Shown: positions 1-62,034, counted from the stretch's first letter. The stretch: 64,000 bases of DNA from Crotophaga sulcirostris (GCA_013397455.1 VYZB01000339.1:865355-929354), one strand, 5' to 3'. Translations and numbers: made by a program. The notes: a model not told the origin generated them from the sequence alone.

Positions 1-149
1 CCGCCCCCATCCCAATTGGACCCTTCCCCGCTGGCCCCGCCCCTCGGCGGAAAGGCGCGCGGTGTCGGCGGGGCCGGTGAGTGGCGGCGCTGCGCGGGGC
101 CCGGCGCGGCTCTCCCGGCTCCTCTGGGCCCCTCTGGGCCCGCGGCTGC

Positions 150-179
150 GGGAGGGGCGGGGCGGGGCGGGGCGGGGCA
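150..179 (+). repeat. GGGGC tandem run (GC boxes, possible G-quadruplex)
   Basis: Five consecutive GGGGC-type units read on the + strand. They form overlapping Sp1 sites and have the four G-tracts needed for a G-quadruplex. Confidence 0.8.
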
Positions 180-279
180 GTCGCGGCAGTCGCGTCCCCG
201 CCGCCAATGGTGCGGGACGGGCGCGCGGGGGTGCACGTAGCGCCTGCGGGAGTCTGGGCGGGGTTGGGGTGAGGCAGGA

Positions 280-690
280 GGTGACAGTGAAGGGGGACAA
301 GGGGAGAGCGACACAGAGGGCGCACCGGGTGTTAGCGCGGGGGCACAAGAGACACAGGAGGTGTCAGTGAGGGGGCACAAGGTGCCAGTGAAGGGTCACA
401 GGGGGACAGGGGCGCTGAGGGGCAGGAGGTGTCAGTGAAGGGGCACAGAAAGGCAGGGACACAGAGAGGCATGAGGTGTCTGCGAGGGGGCACCGAGGAG
501 CAGGGGAAGAGGGGCAGGAGGTGTCAGTGAGGGGGTGCGAGGTGTCAGTGAAGGGACACAGAGGGGCGGGAGGCGTCAGTGAAGGGGGACAGGGGCAGAG
601 AGGGGCAAGAGGCACCAGCCAAGGGGCAAGAGAGGGGCAGGGGAACAGAGGGACAGGAGGTGTCAGCGAGGGGGCACGGAGGGGCAGAAG
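280..690 (+). repeat. G-rich minisatellite inside the CpG island
   Basis: About eleven imperfect copies of a core close to ggtgtcagtgaaggggcac recur near 280, 329, 360, 381, 428, 475, 519, 541, 571, 610 and 659. They are separated by variable purine-rich spacers such as aggggcagg. The array reads open in several frames, which explains the long spurious ORFs on both strands here. Confidence 0.85.
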
Positions 691-915
691 CTGCGGCGAC
701 CGCAGTGTCGCTGAGGCAGTCCCCCCGCGGTTTTTCTCGCCCCTCTCATTCCCGGCCGGCCCTGTCGCTGTGGGAAGCGCAGGGCGACTCCGGCTCCCCT
801 CCGCCGTGACCGGGTCCCCCCGGCCGTTTCCTGAGGCGCGGGGCGGAGGCGATCAGCAGGAAAAGCGTTGTCTTGCAGCTATTTATAGCCACAGCCTGAG
901 CTGTGTCTTGGAATT

Positions 916-1459
916 AACAGTGGCCAGCAGGGCGAGGGAGGTGATTCTTCCCCTCTGCTCCACTCTCGTGAGACACCACCTGGAGCGTTGTGTCCAGTTC
1001 TGGAATTCCAAACATATGAAGGATATGGAACTGTTGGAACAGGTTCACAGGAGGGCTGCTGTGAGGAAAGGCTGAGAGAGTTCATCCTGGAGAAGAGAAG
1101 GCTCTGGGGAGACCTTATAGCAGCCTTCCAGTACCTGAAGGGTCTACAGGAAAACTGGGGAGGGACTTTTTACAAGGGCAAGTAGTGATAGGATGAGGTG
1201 GAATGGCTTTAAATTGGAAGGGGATGATTTAGATTAGACATTAGGAAGAAATTCTTCACGATGTGGATGGTGAGGCCCTGGCACAGGTTGCCCAGGGAAG
1301 CTGTGGGTGCCCCCTCCCTGGAGGTGTTCAAGGCCAGGCTGGATGGGGCCTGGAGCAGCCTGGGCTGGTGGGAGGGGTCCCTGCCCATGTCAGGGGACTT
1401 GGAACTGGATGATCTTTAAGGTCTTTTCCAATCCAAACCATTTTATGATTTTGTGATTA
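916..1459 (+). mobile_element. CR1 LINE, 5'-truncated
   Basis: This is a typical avian CR1 3' region: the end of the reverse-transcriptase ORF, then the conserved untranslated part (attcttcac, cagaggttgccc-like and gaggtgttcaag blocks). It ends in the degenerate ATGATTTTGTGATT-type terminal repeat near 1441-1458. It is not a host gene. It abuts the CpG island and probably marks its edge. Confidence 0.93.
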
Positions 1460-4400
1460 ACACCTCATGATGGGGGTGTTCTACAAGACGCTCCACATTC
1501 AAGGTGTTTGCTGCTTTATACATGTGCCAAGGCAGCCTGCCTTTGAAAATTATCAGTCAGCCAAGAGGAGGCTGAAAAAAGAATTTATTTATTTATTTTT
1601 AAATGAAAGTGTAGAATTGCAAAATCAAAACATGTCCAACAGGCCAGGTACGTATTTCAGGTCAGCACCTTCGTTGCCCATTGCTTTTGTGATTCATGCT
1701 GCTGCTCACTGCAGTTGGCTTGATTATGTGTTATTATTGACTTGAGTCACCCTATTGCCTAGAGGCCCCAGATGATACTGAGACATAATATGTACTAAAA
1801 CAGGGTAATTTTCTCACCCCAGTTTGCAGGGAAAAGAAAAAAGAAGTAGCATAATTGGAAATACAGTCTAGGTTTCACAGTTTAGTATTTTATCACTCTC
1901 CATGTTACTTCTTCTATTTTACAGTACTTTTATTGGTCTATCATTTACTTTCTCATCTGCCAATCTGTTGACAAGAGTTTTGTTGAAAGACAACCAGGTG
2001 TTTTTTTCTAACATCACTTGGTATTGGAGCCATCTGGGGCTCTCACACAGGTTTTATATAATTGTCACATAGGGAATCAGACTAGTTAGCACAGTATTCA
2101 ATGCAACTGGCAACAAGACATACTAGCACGTGAAGCAGTGCATGGACAGTTTACTATGATAATCAATGTAGCTCTAAAAAGATACTTGACCATCATTTGT
2201 ACCAGTCCTACAAAGAGATGAGATTTGTTTATTCATCTGTACCTCCTGGGACAAGCTGCCTGAGAGATTATAATGAGTTTGCTTATTTGCAAATAATATT
2301 TTTAAATCTCTTTAAGCATGAAACTAAAAAAAATCAATCCCTGCATAACATGCAGGCTGCTTTTTTTAAAGAAAGCAGTTTGTGGAAGAAGACACAAACC
2401 ACAGGATTATATGGACAGAATGACTGTTATATAAAAAGAAAGGTTGGTCACATTTTGATGACGTTATTGTCACGGCAGAAATTGAGTCAATTTTGGAGCA
2501 CTTTCCAGGACTCGGGATACATGAATGCAATGCAGAGTAATGGAACAACTTTTCACCCTTCAGTACAACCGTGTTTCAGCTGCAGCAGTTTTCTGAAGAG
2601 GCCTCCCATTTGAATATAATGTCATAATAATTGCCTTGCCATGGTAGCGCAGTATCTGTCGCAAACACACAGTCTGCACTGTGGCTCATAGATAATTTCC
2701 TGTGCTGTACCGAGTTCCTTATTTGGCATCTTAGTTGTTTATTTTGTGAGGGTAACCACATCAGTGGTTGCTCTAACATAATGTTTTTGCATTCTTGTGA
2801 TCTTATCTTTGCTGGTCATAATAGCCAGTGATTTTTTTAGTTTCCAACACCAGACAGCTCTCTTCACAGGGAGATAACAGGTAGGGACTAGATCTATCAT
2901 TATGTCCTCAAATATCATTTTTAAGCTAGATCTTATTATAAAATTAACTCTAATCCAAAAGCAAGCTGGCTTCTTAGGTGACAGAAAATCTTTACTTGAA
3001 AAGGGGTAGCAAATTGATAAGATATTTCAAACCTGGAATAGGCACTTCTGATTAAAGAGCATTTATTTGAAAACACATTGTTTTCCCTTTAGGTAACCTC
3101 TTCTGTTCCAAAAGTATCATTTCCAGACAATCAGAAGGCTACAGAAGTAGACAGGCCTAAGTATTTTCCTTTTGCATTCTCTACTTTTTTGCACTTACAC
3201 ATAGAAGGTTACAGTCAAGCTGTGAAAATGCTTGCATTTTCCACAGCTGTATCAAGAGAGAGTTGTTTCCATTCTGACTGCGTGGAATTACACACCATAG
3301 TGGTGTAGATAGGATCTCTCTACATCTATGCATGATTTGCAGTCCTTGAACTGTAACTCACTGGCAGTTAAACCAGGGCCTCTAGGCCACAGAAAACTTG
3401 CCACTTCATTTATGTTTATTTTGCCGTTTCACCACAAATGTCACCATTATTTTCCCCATCAGGGGGAGGAGAGGGCATGATGAGAGCAGCTCCTTAAATT
3501 TGTTTGGGTTTTTTGGTGGAGGGGAAATAATTTGAAAATGTATTACCTAAAGCCATATGTAGATCAGTGGCTGTTCCATGGTTGGATCATGTCTAGCAAC
3601 AATATTATGTGAGAGATGTAACCTGTTTAGGGCTAGGGAAGAAAGGATGGGTGGTCTCCAGCAGATTAGGATACAGAGTGTCAGGGGTAAATCACAGGTC
3701 TGGGAGGATTAAGGGTGCTAGGCCTGGCTTTGGTGAAGTCTCAGGAAATTTGTGATCATGTGGATAGTAGAGAGGTGTAGGTATAGGCATGGAGCACCAA
3801 CTCCTAGCTTGCATTGGTCCCTAAGTGCTCAGCATGTTGCTGACATTTGTAGGTGAAAGAAAAAAAAAGCTTGTTGCTTAGTTGCTACAGCAGTTAAAAA
3901 ACAATGTCTTTGGCCACATATGGCAAAAAAAGCTTATGTTGGTGATGAGATTTTGTTATGATATTTTGCCTTTTTTATGTGCATACAACAACAAGAAACC
4001 ATTGTTTGGAGCAACCACTTATTCCTTACCCGCCATCAGCCATGCTCATATTACAGCAATCAGGATATCCTTAAACCTTTTTTTTTTAAAGCTGTTTTTC
4101 AGACTCTTTCTGTTATATCTTTACCCATAAACCCAAGGGGCTCCTTATCTCTGCTTCTTAGTCATGACTTGCACATGTCCCCTCAAGAGTGTTTCAATAA
4201 CTTCTCTGAGATCAGAATGACATTATGACAGCATGTAACAATTTAGTTTAGTTTATCTTTTTAATCCCATTTAACAGTTGGAAAAAATGAGGAAATTTGG
4301 TGGCAAGGATTCAGGACTGTGCCCTGGCTATATGCAGAGACACCAAAATATTTACGCACAGTCTCACTGTAGTTGATTGGCTTGTTTGTAGGTTTAGAGT

Positions 4401-7400
4401 GTTTGGTTACGTCAGTGCACTCAGGTCAAGTTTCATGTGAGCCATATTTCTCCATTTTTGTCAGTCCTTAGCACATGTTTCACAAACCATCTTCTGATAA
4501 TTGATATGATGGGGTTCCAGGCTTCCTATTAAGAGATTCCTTATCCTTACCAAAGTCACAGCCTAAGGAAGTAGGAGGTTTTGCTCTGCTCCCGTTAGTG
4601 AGTGGTGGAACAGTAAATGGAAGTTACTATAATAAATAGGAAGGATGGTAGAAGATGCAAGGTGGGGAGAGAGGGAAGGAAAGGTGTTATGTTTGAAAAT
4701 GCAGGAGAAAGATTACAGGAAAGACATCTCACATAATGAAATGGGAAGTGAGACAAGGGGGAAAGTCAGCAGAAGATTTCTGTCAGAGCTGGTGCCTTCC
4801 TTCCTCTCCTTGCCTTTGGTCTCATCCCCCCACTGCCTTTCTCACAGTACCTTCATCTCCAGAAGAGCCTGTGGAACAGAGCAGTTTCTCTAGTGTTTTT
4901 CTCTTTACTTTTGTTATTTTTTTCCCTGGAAAACATTTTACTTCAGTTCTTAAAACATACTATCCTTTTAAAAACAGAAAAAAACTTGTGTGGAAAGATT
5001 TGTTTCAGATGTCTGGTCAATTTAAGTGCAGCTTAAATGAAATATGGTTCATTCGTTCACTTTATAGTTACTGTTCAAGGATACAGAGCAGAGGTTCACT
5101 CTACACTACTTTAAGAATGATCTCACTTTGCAATTAGCTGCTTTGAAGATTATGGCTTCGTGTATTACAAAATTATGGTTTGTCAGTCTCAGATCACAGG
5201 CAGATCTTCCTTGATAATTGGCTAATAAATCCAGCACCAGTTCTCAGAAGCAGTCAAGGACACCAGGAATCACAGTGCCTTTACTACAGTGGAAGGCAAA
5301 GCGCATTTTTCACATATTTTTTCATCTTCAAAATCACCCTTTGTAAATCTGGGAGGTGATTAGCTGATATATCTTAATGCAACACTTTACCACACTGTTA
5401 AATACAGTTGTAACAGAAGAATATGAATTTATAATAGAGTTATAAATTTGAATGTAAAAAGTAATATGTGTTGGAATGGAGTATGGAGGTGATAAAGAAG
5501 ATGTTACCCAGAAGTGGCACTTCAGGTAAACAGTGCAACCAGTGTCTGATTTTAAATGTAGTCGTATGGTTCTCTATGTTTGATAGGAAATTCTGTTGCT
5601 TCAGAAATAATTTGCATTCTATAATTATGTAATGGACAAAGACTGAAACAATTGTTCATAGTTATAATGATGAAGAGAATATAGCTTATACATTTAGCTT
5701 GCAATAAAAAAATTATTCAACCATGGTAACATGATAAGTTTTAATATTCTCAAGAATTCTATGAATTTTGACCATTTTGTTATACATTTGTGAAAAACTA
5801 CAGATTAAATAATCAAAGTGAAAAAAATAATGTGATTTTTTTAATCTTTAATATGTTTATTTACGTATTTCATTTACCATGCATAATAAAAGTATGCTTC
5901 TGGATAACAAATAGTTACCAGTCAAACAGAACTGATGTAATTGCATTTCCAGCTTTCTGAGGAACCATCCAAATTTAACAAAATCTCCACAAATCATAGT
6001 GCATTTTTGTTTAAATTTTCAGAAGTATTTCCTGTAGGTTTTAATTGAAATATCAGCAAAATACTGATTTTTCTTTCAGCAAAAAGCTAAGACCTGATTC
6101 TGCTGCAATGACACAAGAGAGATCTGCCTTTAGCTTCATGGTGAGCAAAATGAGTTTTTTTTAATCTGAGATTTGGGACATTTTTAGAACATTCTTCTGA
6201 GATCCAGCTTGTTTTCTATTAAAACTAATGAAAAGACCCCTGCGGCATTTTGCAGGAATTGGATCAGGCTCTCAGTGGTACGATCTGTTCTATATATAAC
6301 TTACACACTGCCGCTGATGTTTGTGGGAGATAGACTCCCAACCCTAAGGAGCTGTAAGGAGTGATGGATTTTCAGGGAGATAAGGAAGGCTGAAATAATT
6401 GCCATGGTAGAGAGCAGTTAAGAGATGTGTGAAACAACCTGCAGCTTTATAATGTTTTGAAAGGCCAGATTCTGTAACTCTCTGGCAGAGTGATGTAACC
6501 GAACATCTGTAGATATTTACCATTTTCTGTAACAGTTGCCTGAGAACCTACAGACATGTTTAAATGAGAACCCTACCATGGAAGTGCTCCTTACTGCTTT
6601 TCTATATGGGGCCTACGCTTACATCATTCACTGCTGGGCTACTCCAGTTTTCTACTAGTTTAAACTGTAGTACATAGATGTAGAACAAGATGCAATGTAG
6701 AACTGAATCAAACTCCGTGTGTCAAACAGTACCTAGTCTATTAAGATGATTATAACTGTAGTTCAGTCTGTATTTTAAGTTTCTTTCACCATTTTGATTT
6801 GTATAATTTCTCTGTTGCATCCAACATCTATATGTTACTCAGAATGGACTATTCAAATTATATAAATCCTTTATATAAACCTTGTTTACAGAAATGTTAT
6901 TATTCTAGCTGCCTCCATATAAGCTCTCTAAGTAGTCATCTGGCAGGAACCTTTTGGTTGGTTTTAAAAAGAGTTGAATAGAACACTGTTGGAATTCTAC
7001 TAGAATGAAATCAATTTCTTTCGATCAGAAGTATCAGTGTCTCAGGTGCTAATAAGAGTCTGTGTTTTCTCATGCTAACAGTTCTATAAGGGTCAGTTTC
7101 TAAGAAACGTATTTCTTGTGTTTTCAGTATTTCTGCATTTGTCACAGATCTAACAACCTAGAAATATCAACAGAATTCAGTAATCTTTCATCAATAATCC
7201 ATCTAGAAAAAGCCAAGGTAATATGATTGAGCCTTCTAAGAGTTGAAATCAATAAAAATGTTTACCTAGTGATTAAAATATCTTAATTTTATTTCTTGTA
7301 TTTAATAATTTCTGGTCACTTAAAAATTGAACTTACCTTGCATATTAACAAAATAAATTTTGATGTTTGTTTTTATTGGTTTGGTTTTCAGCTTGAACTC

Positions 7401-7527
7401 TCCTTTTTCCAAGATATCTTAAGCATCCACAAGTTAGTCATATCCTCAACACATAAACATGTGAATGAACACAGTAATAAATGTGAATGCACACAGTAGT
7501 ATTTATAGCAGAGATTCTTGGCTTATG
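1460..7527. other. Intergenic DNA, nothing recognised
   Basis: AT-rich sequence with homopolymer runs and only short chance ORFs. The longest, on the + strand at 2197-2613, matches no family I know. No RNA gene, exon or repeat family was recognised. Confidence 0.6.
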
Positions 7528-7533
7528 TTTATT
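7528..7533 (-). terminator. Candidate poly(A) signal for the distal 3' end
   Basis: TTTATT on the + strand gives AATAAA on the minus strand, about 890 nt past the stop of the distal candidate exon. It is the first canonical hexamer found downstream of that stop. Further copies lie at 7372-7377 and 7288-7293. Use is unproven. Confidence 0.35.
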
Positions 7534-8421
7534 CCTCACTTACACTGACCATGAAGCTACAGTCTCTTATAGGAACCCAATGGGTCTGATCTGAGTGAGG
7601 GGGAGATGGGAAAGCATTGGGCTGAGTCACTGAGGGTAAGGAGAACAGTGGGTTTAGCAGGTCTTGGAAGCAGAAATCTGATTGCTGTGGCAAATATGGT
7701 GGAGAGAAATAAGCATATGGGGCAGATGATACTTTGGGTTAATGCTATATACATAGCATATCACCACGGCCAGGAGGGGATTAGTGAAGTGGAGAGGGCA
7801 GAAGAGCAGTCACATGAGTCTTGGTGGTAAGAAATGGCGAGATGTCATCCTGATCCATCTGATGAAACAGGTATATATGAAAGAAACTTGGATTGGAAGA
7901 AAACCTTCTTATGCACCCCTGCGTCCATAGGAGATGCTTGTGTTTCTGGAGATCTTCCCTTGGCCAAACTGGTCATGGTGCAAAGTGCAGCCCACATGGC
8001 ATTAAGAGAGCCGTATGTATGGTTTCCTTGAGAAAGTAGGTGGGGTCTGCCCCAAGCTGTGATGGCCTACAGGTATCAATTAACAGAGCACTAAGTATGT
8101 CAGTTCTGGACAGGATTTGCACTAATCACCTCTGCTTATCATGGACATTTTTTAGTAATTAGAATCACCTTGTTAGTACACAGATCATTATTAAGATACT
8201 TAGAAATGACTACAGTGCCACTAATCTGGTATAGAGACAGAAGTGCTCACCTACTATGCATGTGAAGTTGTAAAGTATTACAAATGTTATTAAAAAAAAA
8301 CATTAATAAACTTTTGTGTTAAAATATAATGGCTAGTCCCCTACCCATGAAATCTCTGCTTGAACTTATTATGCAGATCATAACAAGATCAAGTTCTTCA
8401 TTCAAGAACAGCAGGGTTTAC
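7534..8421 (-). other. MYOM1: Possible 3' UTR of the distal MYOM1 isoform
   Basis: The stretch between the TGA of the distal exon and the first downstream AATAAA. Apart from its position nothing marks it as transcribed. Confidence 0.3.
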
Positions 8422-8633
8422 TCAAGGCTTTTTTTCCAGTGGTTTCTTTCCCTGCTTATCCATGCTTTCTGTGGGCTGAGAAACCATTTCTGCTACTGTT
8501 GCCTTTCCATCAGTCGTCTTTGCTGCTTGCTGGTTGCTTTTTGTAGCTTTTTCTGTTTCCACAGGGGGGATTTCATTTGGATCAGGTGTCTCTTCTGTAG
8601 CAATAATTTCTTCTACATGTGGCTTAATAAAAT
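8422..8633 (-). CDS. MYOM1: Candidate alternative last coding exon of MYOM1
   Basis: The exon starts after a good acceptor (pyrimidine-rich tract, then tatatcag) and reads open for 70 codons to a TGA at 8422-8424. It begins with two bases of a codon, exactly the phase needed to follow the exon at 9688-9811. The peptide is hydrophilic and has no cysteine: an acidic part (HVEEIIATEETPDPNEIPPV) is followed by a Lys/Gln/Thr-rich part ending PLEKKP, which suggests a disordered tail. It is not part of the mammalian MYOM1 end that I know. It could instead belong to an unrelated transcript, but the composition looks coding and the phase agreement favours MYOM1. Confidence 0.5.
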
Positions 8634-9334
8634 CTGATATAGGAGAAGTAATAAAATTTCCCTTACATTTACATGCTGAGCCAGACACAGGTATGTAGAG
8701 TAAGATTTTTCTTTCACATTGGTTATGACCTTATCATGTTCTTTTCATCTTCCCATACCCATATAAAGAGATTTGGTATTACAAATGACGTCACTACTTT
8801 TTACAGAGCCAAAAGCAAGCCCACGACTATATGGTCTCCAATTAAAAAGACTAAGGGGCTGAACCTGCAAAACATTTATAGATGTAAATAATTATTTCTC
8901 ACATAAATCATGTCATTTACAGAACTGCTCAGAAATGTCTGTTACCCATACCAGTAAGGCAAGAGAGGAAAGAAATGCAGTTAGATATTTGTTCTTGCCT
9001 TAGGAGCAGAAAGGGGAGGGGAATAAGGTATAAAATGTTCTGTCAGTAATTATGTTGTATACAACCTGTATAGAAATTAAAAATACTTAGGCTGTAAAAC
9101 AGATGTTCTGATAATATTGGAATTTAAGCCTTATTTGGAGCTAAAATGCTCTACATGAGAAGGTTGTAATTGTGAAGAATAAATCAATGTCCAAGTAGTA
9201 ATTTTATAGTAAGAGTCTAAAAGAACAATAAAAATCTGTAATATATGACTGCTGAATCACCAGAGAGGTTTTCATTTTCCATCCCTTCTCTAATTTGGAC
9301 AAAAAATTAGTCAGTTATAATTCGAACTTTACTC

Positions 9335-9365
9335 TATATATATATATATACACACACACATATAC
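9335..9365. repeat. (TA)n(CA)n microsatellite
   Basis: A simple dinucleotide run in the interval between the two candidate distal exons. Confidence 0.95.
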
Positions 9366-9687
9366 GGGCTTAGGAGGTCTTTCCTCTGCCTTTAGAAATC
9401 TGAAAGTATTTCTTATGGCTTAAAAATCCTTCATCAGCCAGGTGAGCTAAGAAGAGAACTTGCAGCTCAGTGGAAGGGTAAATCACCCAAAAAGTGTTGA
9501 TTTAAATCTCTCATTGAGGATTAACATGGCAATTCATCCTTTGCATTTGTTGTTGTTTAAAGGCATACATACTCTAAGCTTCATTGTTTGAGACCTGAGA
9601 AATATTCATTTGCACAGACTATTAACTGTATAATGTTGAACAGTTTTTCACTGGAGTAGAAGACCATAAAGGTGAAAGTGCTTTTAC

Positions 9688-9811
9688 CTTTCTTTTCCCC
9701 ATTCTTCTGTTTGCTTGCTGTTGTCGTTTTTTTCTTTTTAGATACAGTTACATTATTTTGATTGTGTCCTTGGACTGTGTCAGTCTGTCCTGACACAGAA
9801 ATCACGATTAC
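9688..9811 (-). CDS. MYOM1: Candidate alternative penultimate coding exon of MYOM1
   Basis: This 124-nt exon has a pyrimidine-rich acceptor (ttgctttgcttcag) and an AAG|gtaaaa donor. It starts at a codon boundary, as required after the internal donor at 12704, and ends one base into a codon, as required by the exon at 8633. The peptide begins VIVISVSGQTDTVQG, which continues the alternating hydrophobic pattern of the My13 last strand. It then turns basic (SKKKKTTTASKQKNGEKK). Two matched junction phases and two good splice sites make chance less likely. There is no transcript evidence here. Confidence 0.5.
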
Positions 9812-10280
9812 CTGAAGCAAAGCAAGAATGAAAAGTGTACAAGCAAGAAATGTGGCTGCATCACAAATTCAGGTTTGAAACAACCATAACTGAATCCTTG
9901 GCAGCAGTGTGTTCAGAAGCAGCTATTATTTTAACTTTCAGGGACACATACATCTTCCAAAGCAAACAGAAGTAGAATCCAGCCTGTTATTTGGGAGATG
10001 GCATACTTGTATTCCCTCACAGATCTGCCAAAAGGAGGGAGGCAGAGAACAGATTGTTGAAGATAAAGTAGTAGAAATAAACTGCTGCCAAAATGCAATC
10101 ATTATTTAAAATTTACTCATGCTAAGTAATAAACATCAGTTATCAGGTATTGTGAAAATTCATATTCTTGTTTGCACTCTGGAGGATGGAAGAGATGTGT
10201 GACACTTGCTTTTAAGGTCTGTGTTCTGGGACTGAGATGGAGTGACCTGCTTATCATCCTTGAATTGGCTTCATGTCATA

Positions 10281-10340
10281 CTATGTGAAATTATCAAATA
10301 CTATGTGAAGTTATCAAATACTCTGTGAAGTTATCAAATA
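10281..10340 (+). repeat. 20-bp tandem repeat, three copies
   Basis: Three head-to-tail copies of ctatgtgaagttatcaaata with one or two mismatches, at 10281-10300, 10301-10320 and 10321-10340. The adjoining bases are not repeated beyond a partial fourth unit. Confidence 0.9.
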
Positions 10341-11279
10341 CTTTGACATTAGTTCTTTAAACTCAGAAAGCTTGCTGTATCTCAAATTACAGATATTCTC
10401 ATGATTATATTTTGAAAGTTAAAAATTAAGCTGTTTTACTTTGTCTGATAGGCAGCTGTTGTGACTAAGTCTGAAGTTTTTTTATAACAGATATTGATTC
10501 ATTAATGTACATAATTACACACTTAAACCTTAAAATTGCAATAATGTCATCAAGTTCTATACCTGTGTTTTAACTATTTTAGGAGATAAGGCTGTGTGAA
10601 TCCATACGCTATTTATGTGAAATGCTAAAAACACATTAGTTTTATGTAATTTCATGTAAAAAATCCCTGTGATGTGAAATCTATTCTGGAAGAATAACAG
10701 ATTTATACCAGAGAAACTTAATATGTGCCTTGAAACCAGTAGTACTATTCATGCATAAAAACAATAACATGTTTTGGTAGGTCATAAATCTGATCTAAAT
10801 CTGGAATTTTTTGTAGTGATTAAGATAAAAATTATTAGCCCTCTAAAAAGGTAATTGAAAAGTCACTATTAAAAATTGCAAAAATTGCCACTTTCACCAT
10901 TGATAACTGTTGAATCTATTGTTACCTGACCCATTAAGAATTCCCTCATGCCTTTAACATTAGCTGACAGTAAACCTCAGATGGCAAGGGTTTATGTGAA
11001 CATTAATTGTACAGCACTTACTGGTGGCATCCTCACAGAAATGTCAGTACTGCAGCAAAATGAGTGCCTGGGAAACAGTACTATGTCTACACTCACAGTA
11101 GCTAAAAATAACAAGAGAAAGTATGTGAAAGGTGTACACAGATTATGCTTACATTGAAAATATATATAATTCTTTAGATTTTGATGTTAAGAATTGTGCT
11201 GTTGTGAGACTATTAATGAAAAGAGATTAATATGGCACATTGCTCTCCTAGTTAGCAATTGGGCTGATAAATGGTTCTG

Positions 11280-11400
11280 ATCATATATGTGTGTGTATGT
11301 GATATATATTGTATCACATGTATATATCACACATGAAATCTATCACATGTACATATCATATACATGTCCAGCAGGATGGACATATATATACATTCTGTTG
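11280..11400. repeat. AT/GT-rich simple repeat with hairpin potential
   Basis: A degenerate run of tatcacatgta- and acatatata-type words on both strands, able to fold into several imperfect hairpins. It looks like a decayed microsatellite. Confidence 0.6.
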
Positions 11401-11974
11401 CTCTTCCTCACCTCAAAGTAATCAGTGGCATTGTTGTAAAATAGCTAACATGGAGTTTTTAATCTATATATAAGTGTGCTCAAAGATCTGGACAAATATT
11501 TTTTGTCTGAAACATTCTTGTCTGAAAAAAACCCACTTTTTTTTTTTCTATGTTCCAGTAAAGATTCTTTTTGTCGCTTTAAACAATCTTGACAGAATAT
11601 GTTATTTCTGATCTCTAGCGTTAAGTTTGGATGAATTAACTGAGGTCTCAGTCTAACAAAATACTTACCTGGCACCTTTAAATCAAAATTCATGAGAAGG
11701 TCCATTGAATTGTATGAGACTACTGTGCCTGAATTTGCAAAAATATCTTGTTGAGTTGAAATGTGAAGCAGTGAAGTTCTGGTCAGAAAGATGTGAATAG
11801 ATGCCATTGTGGGTTTAGTTGTGAACGATAAAGTGAAGATTAACAGGTATCTAAAAGGAAACTAGAGGTAATTATAATAGTGAAAGCATTAAGATATTAA
11901 GATACCAGAGGTGTGACTAGTAAAACAAGACACAGTAAAACAAGCTTGTGATAGAAGGAAAGAAGTGAATTCTG

Positions 11975-11980
11975 TTTATT
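11975..11980 (-). terminator. MYOM1: Poly(A) signal AATAAA for the canonical MYOM1 3' end
   Basis: TTTATT on the + strand is AATAAA on the minus strand, about 650 nt past the TAA stop. It is followed at a suitable distance by a U/GU-rich stretch (gcttgttttactgtgtcttg, read on the minus strand). An ATTAAA variant lies earlier at 12207-12212. The first canonical hexamer after the stop is the likelier choice. Confidence 0.55.
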
Positions 11981-12626
11981 TGTGAACAAAAAGGAGAGTT
12001 CGTACATTTTTGTGGACACACACACACATTAGTATTCTGGCCTCCTAAGTCTAATTTTCATTTATGTTACAGTACTTTTACCCCAAATGGGCAGATTAAA
12101 CAATATTTATGGATGTAAATGACACCCATATTAAGGCCTCTCTAAATTAACACAGCAACACAGAAGGGCCTTAATGTAGACAAAATCAGCACTAATTTCT
12201 GTATGATTTAATTCTCTAACATTCCATCTATGCTACTTCACAAAGTTGGAACAAATCTAAACTGCTGCTCAAAAATGCCTTGATCATCTTTCCATCTAAC
12301 TCATCAGTTGCCTCCACTAAAACTATTCTTCATTCTTTCCATTTTTGTTATATGGTCGAATGCTCCAGAAAAGGGGTCAGATGGTGGAGCCAGCATGCAT
12401 TCAGCCTGGATGAAAGTGTTGCAACTAGGTTCTGTGAAGTTAGCAGTAAGAAAATCTATAGGAAAGGCCTTATTTTCCCTGGCACAATTAAGTATATTAG
12501 AAGCAAAAGTGAAGTGAATGGAAAAATCCAAGGCTGCCTGCTAAAGTAGAAAGCCATTTACACACACAGATTATGTCAGCCTGTCATCCAAAATCTCCCC
12601 CATATTCCTGTTTCCTAGTCTTAATA
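11981..12626 (-). other. MYOM1: MYOM1 3' UTR (canonical isoform)
   Basis: Untranslated sequence between the TAA stop at 12627-12629 and the AATAAA at 11975-11980, about 650 nt. No other feature was recognised in it. Confidence 0.5.

Positions 12627-62034
<49,408 letters not shown>

Larger units (their letters stand above)
1..870. promoter_or_regulatory. CpG island, probable promoter of the neighbouring gene
   Basis: This is the only strongly GC- and CpG-rich stretch in the window. It has a CCAAT/ATTGG palindrome at 13-20, a GC box near 35-47, a second CCAAT at about 203-208, and a run of GGGGC units at 150-179 that would bind Sp1-type factors. A consensus donor (gtgagt) on the + strand near 86-91 would fit a short untranslated first exon on that strand, but GC boxes and CCAAT elements face both ways. 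In mammals the gene beyond the 3' end of MYOM1 is LPIN2, transcribed in the same direction as MYOM1, so an LPIN2 first exon on the minus strand is the synteny-based guess. No coding exon of a neighbour is visible. Confidence 0.7.

Noticed and set aside
476..1075. 199-residue + strand open frame
   Set aside because: It runs from the minisatellite into CR1 sequence. The open frame comes from repeat composition, not from a gene.
2197..2613. 138-residue + strand open frame
   Set aside because: AT-rich composition, no known family, no splice or promoter context; probably chance.
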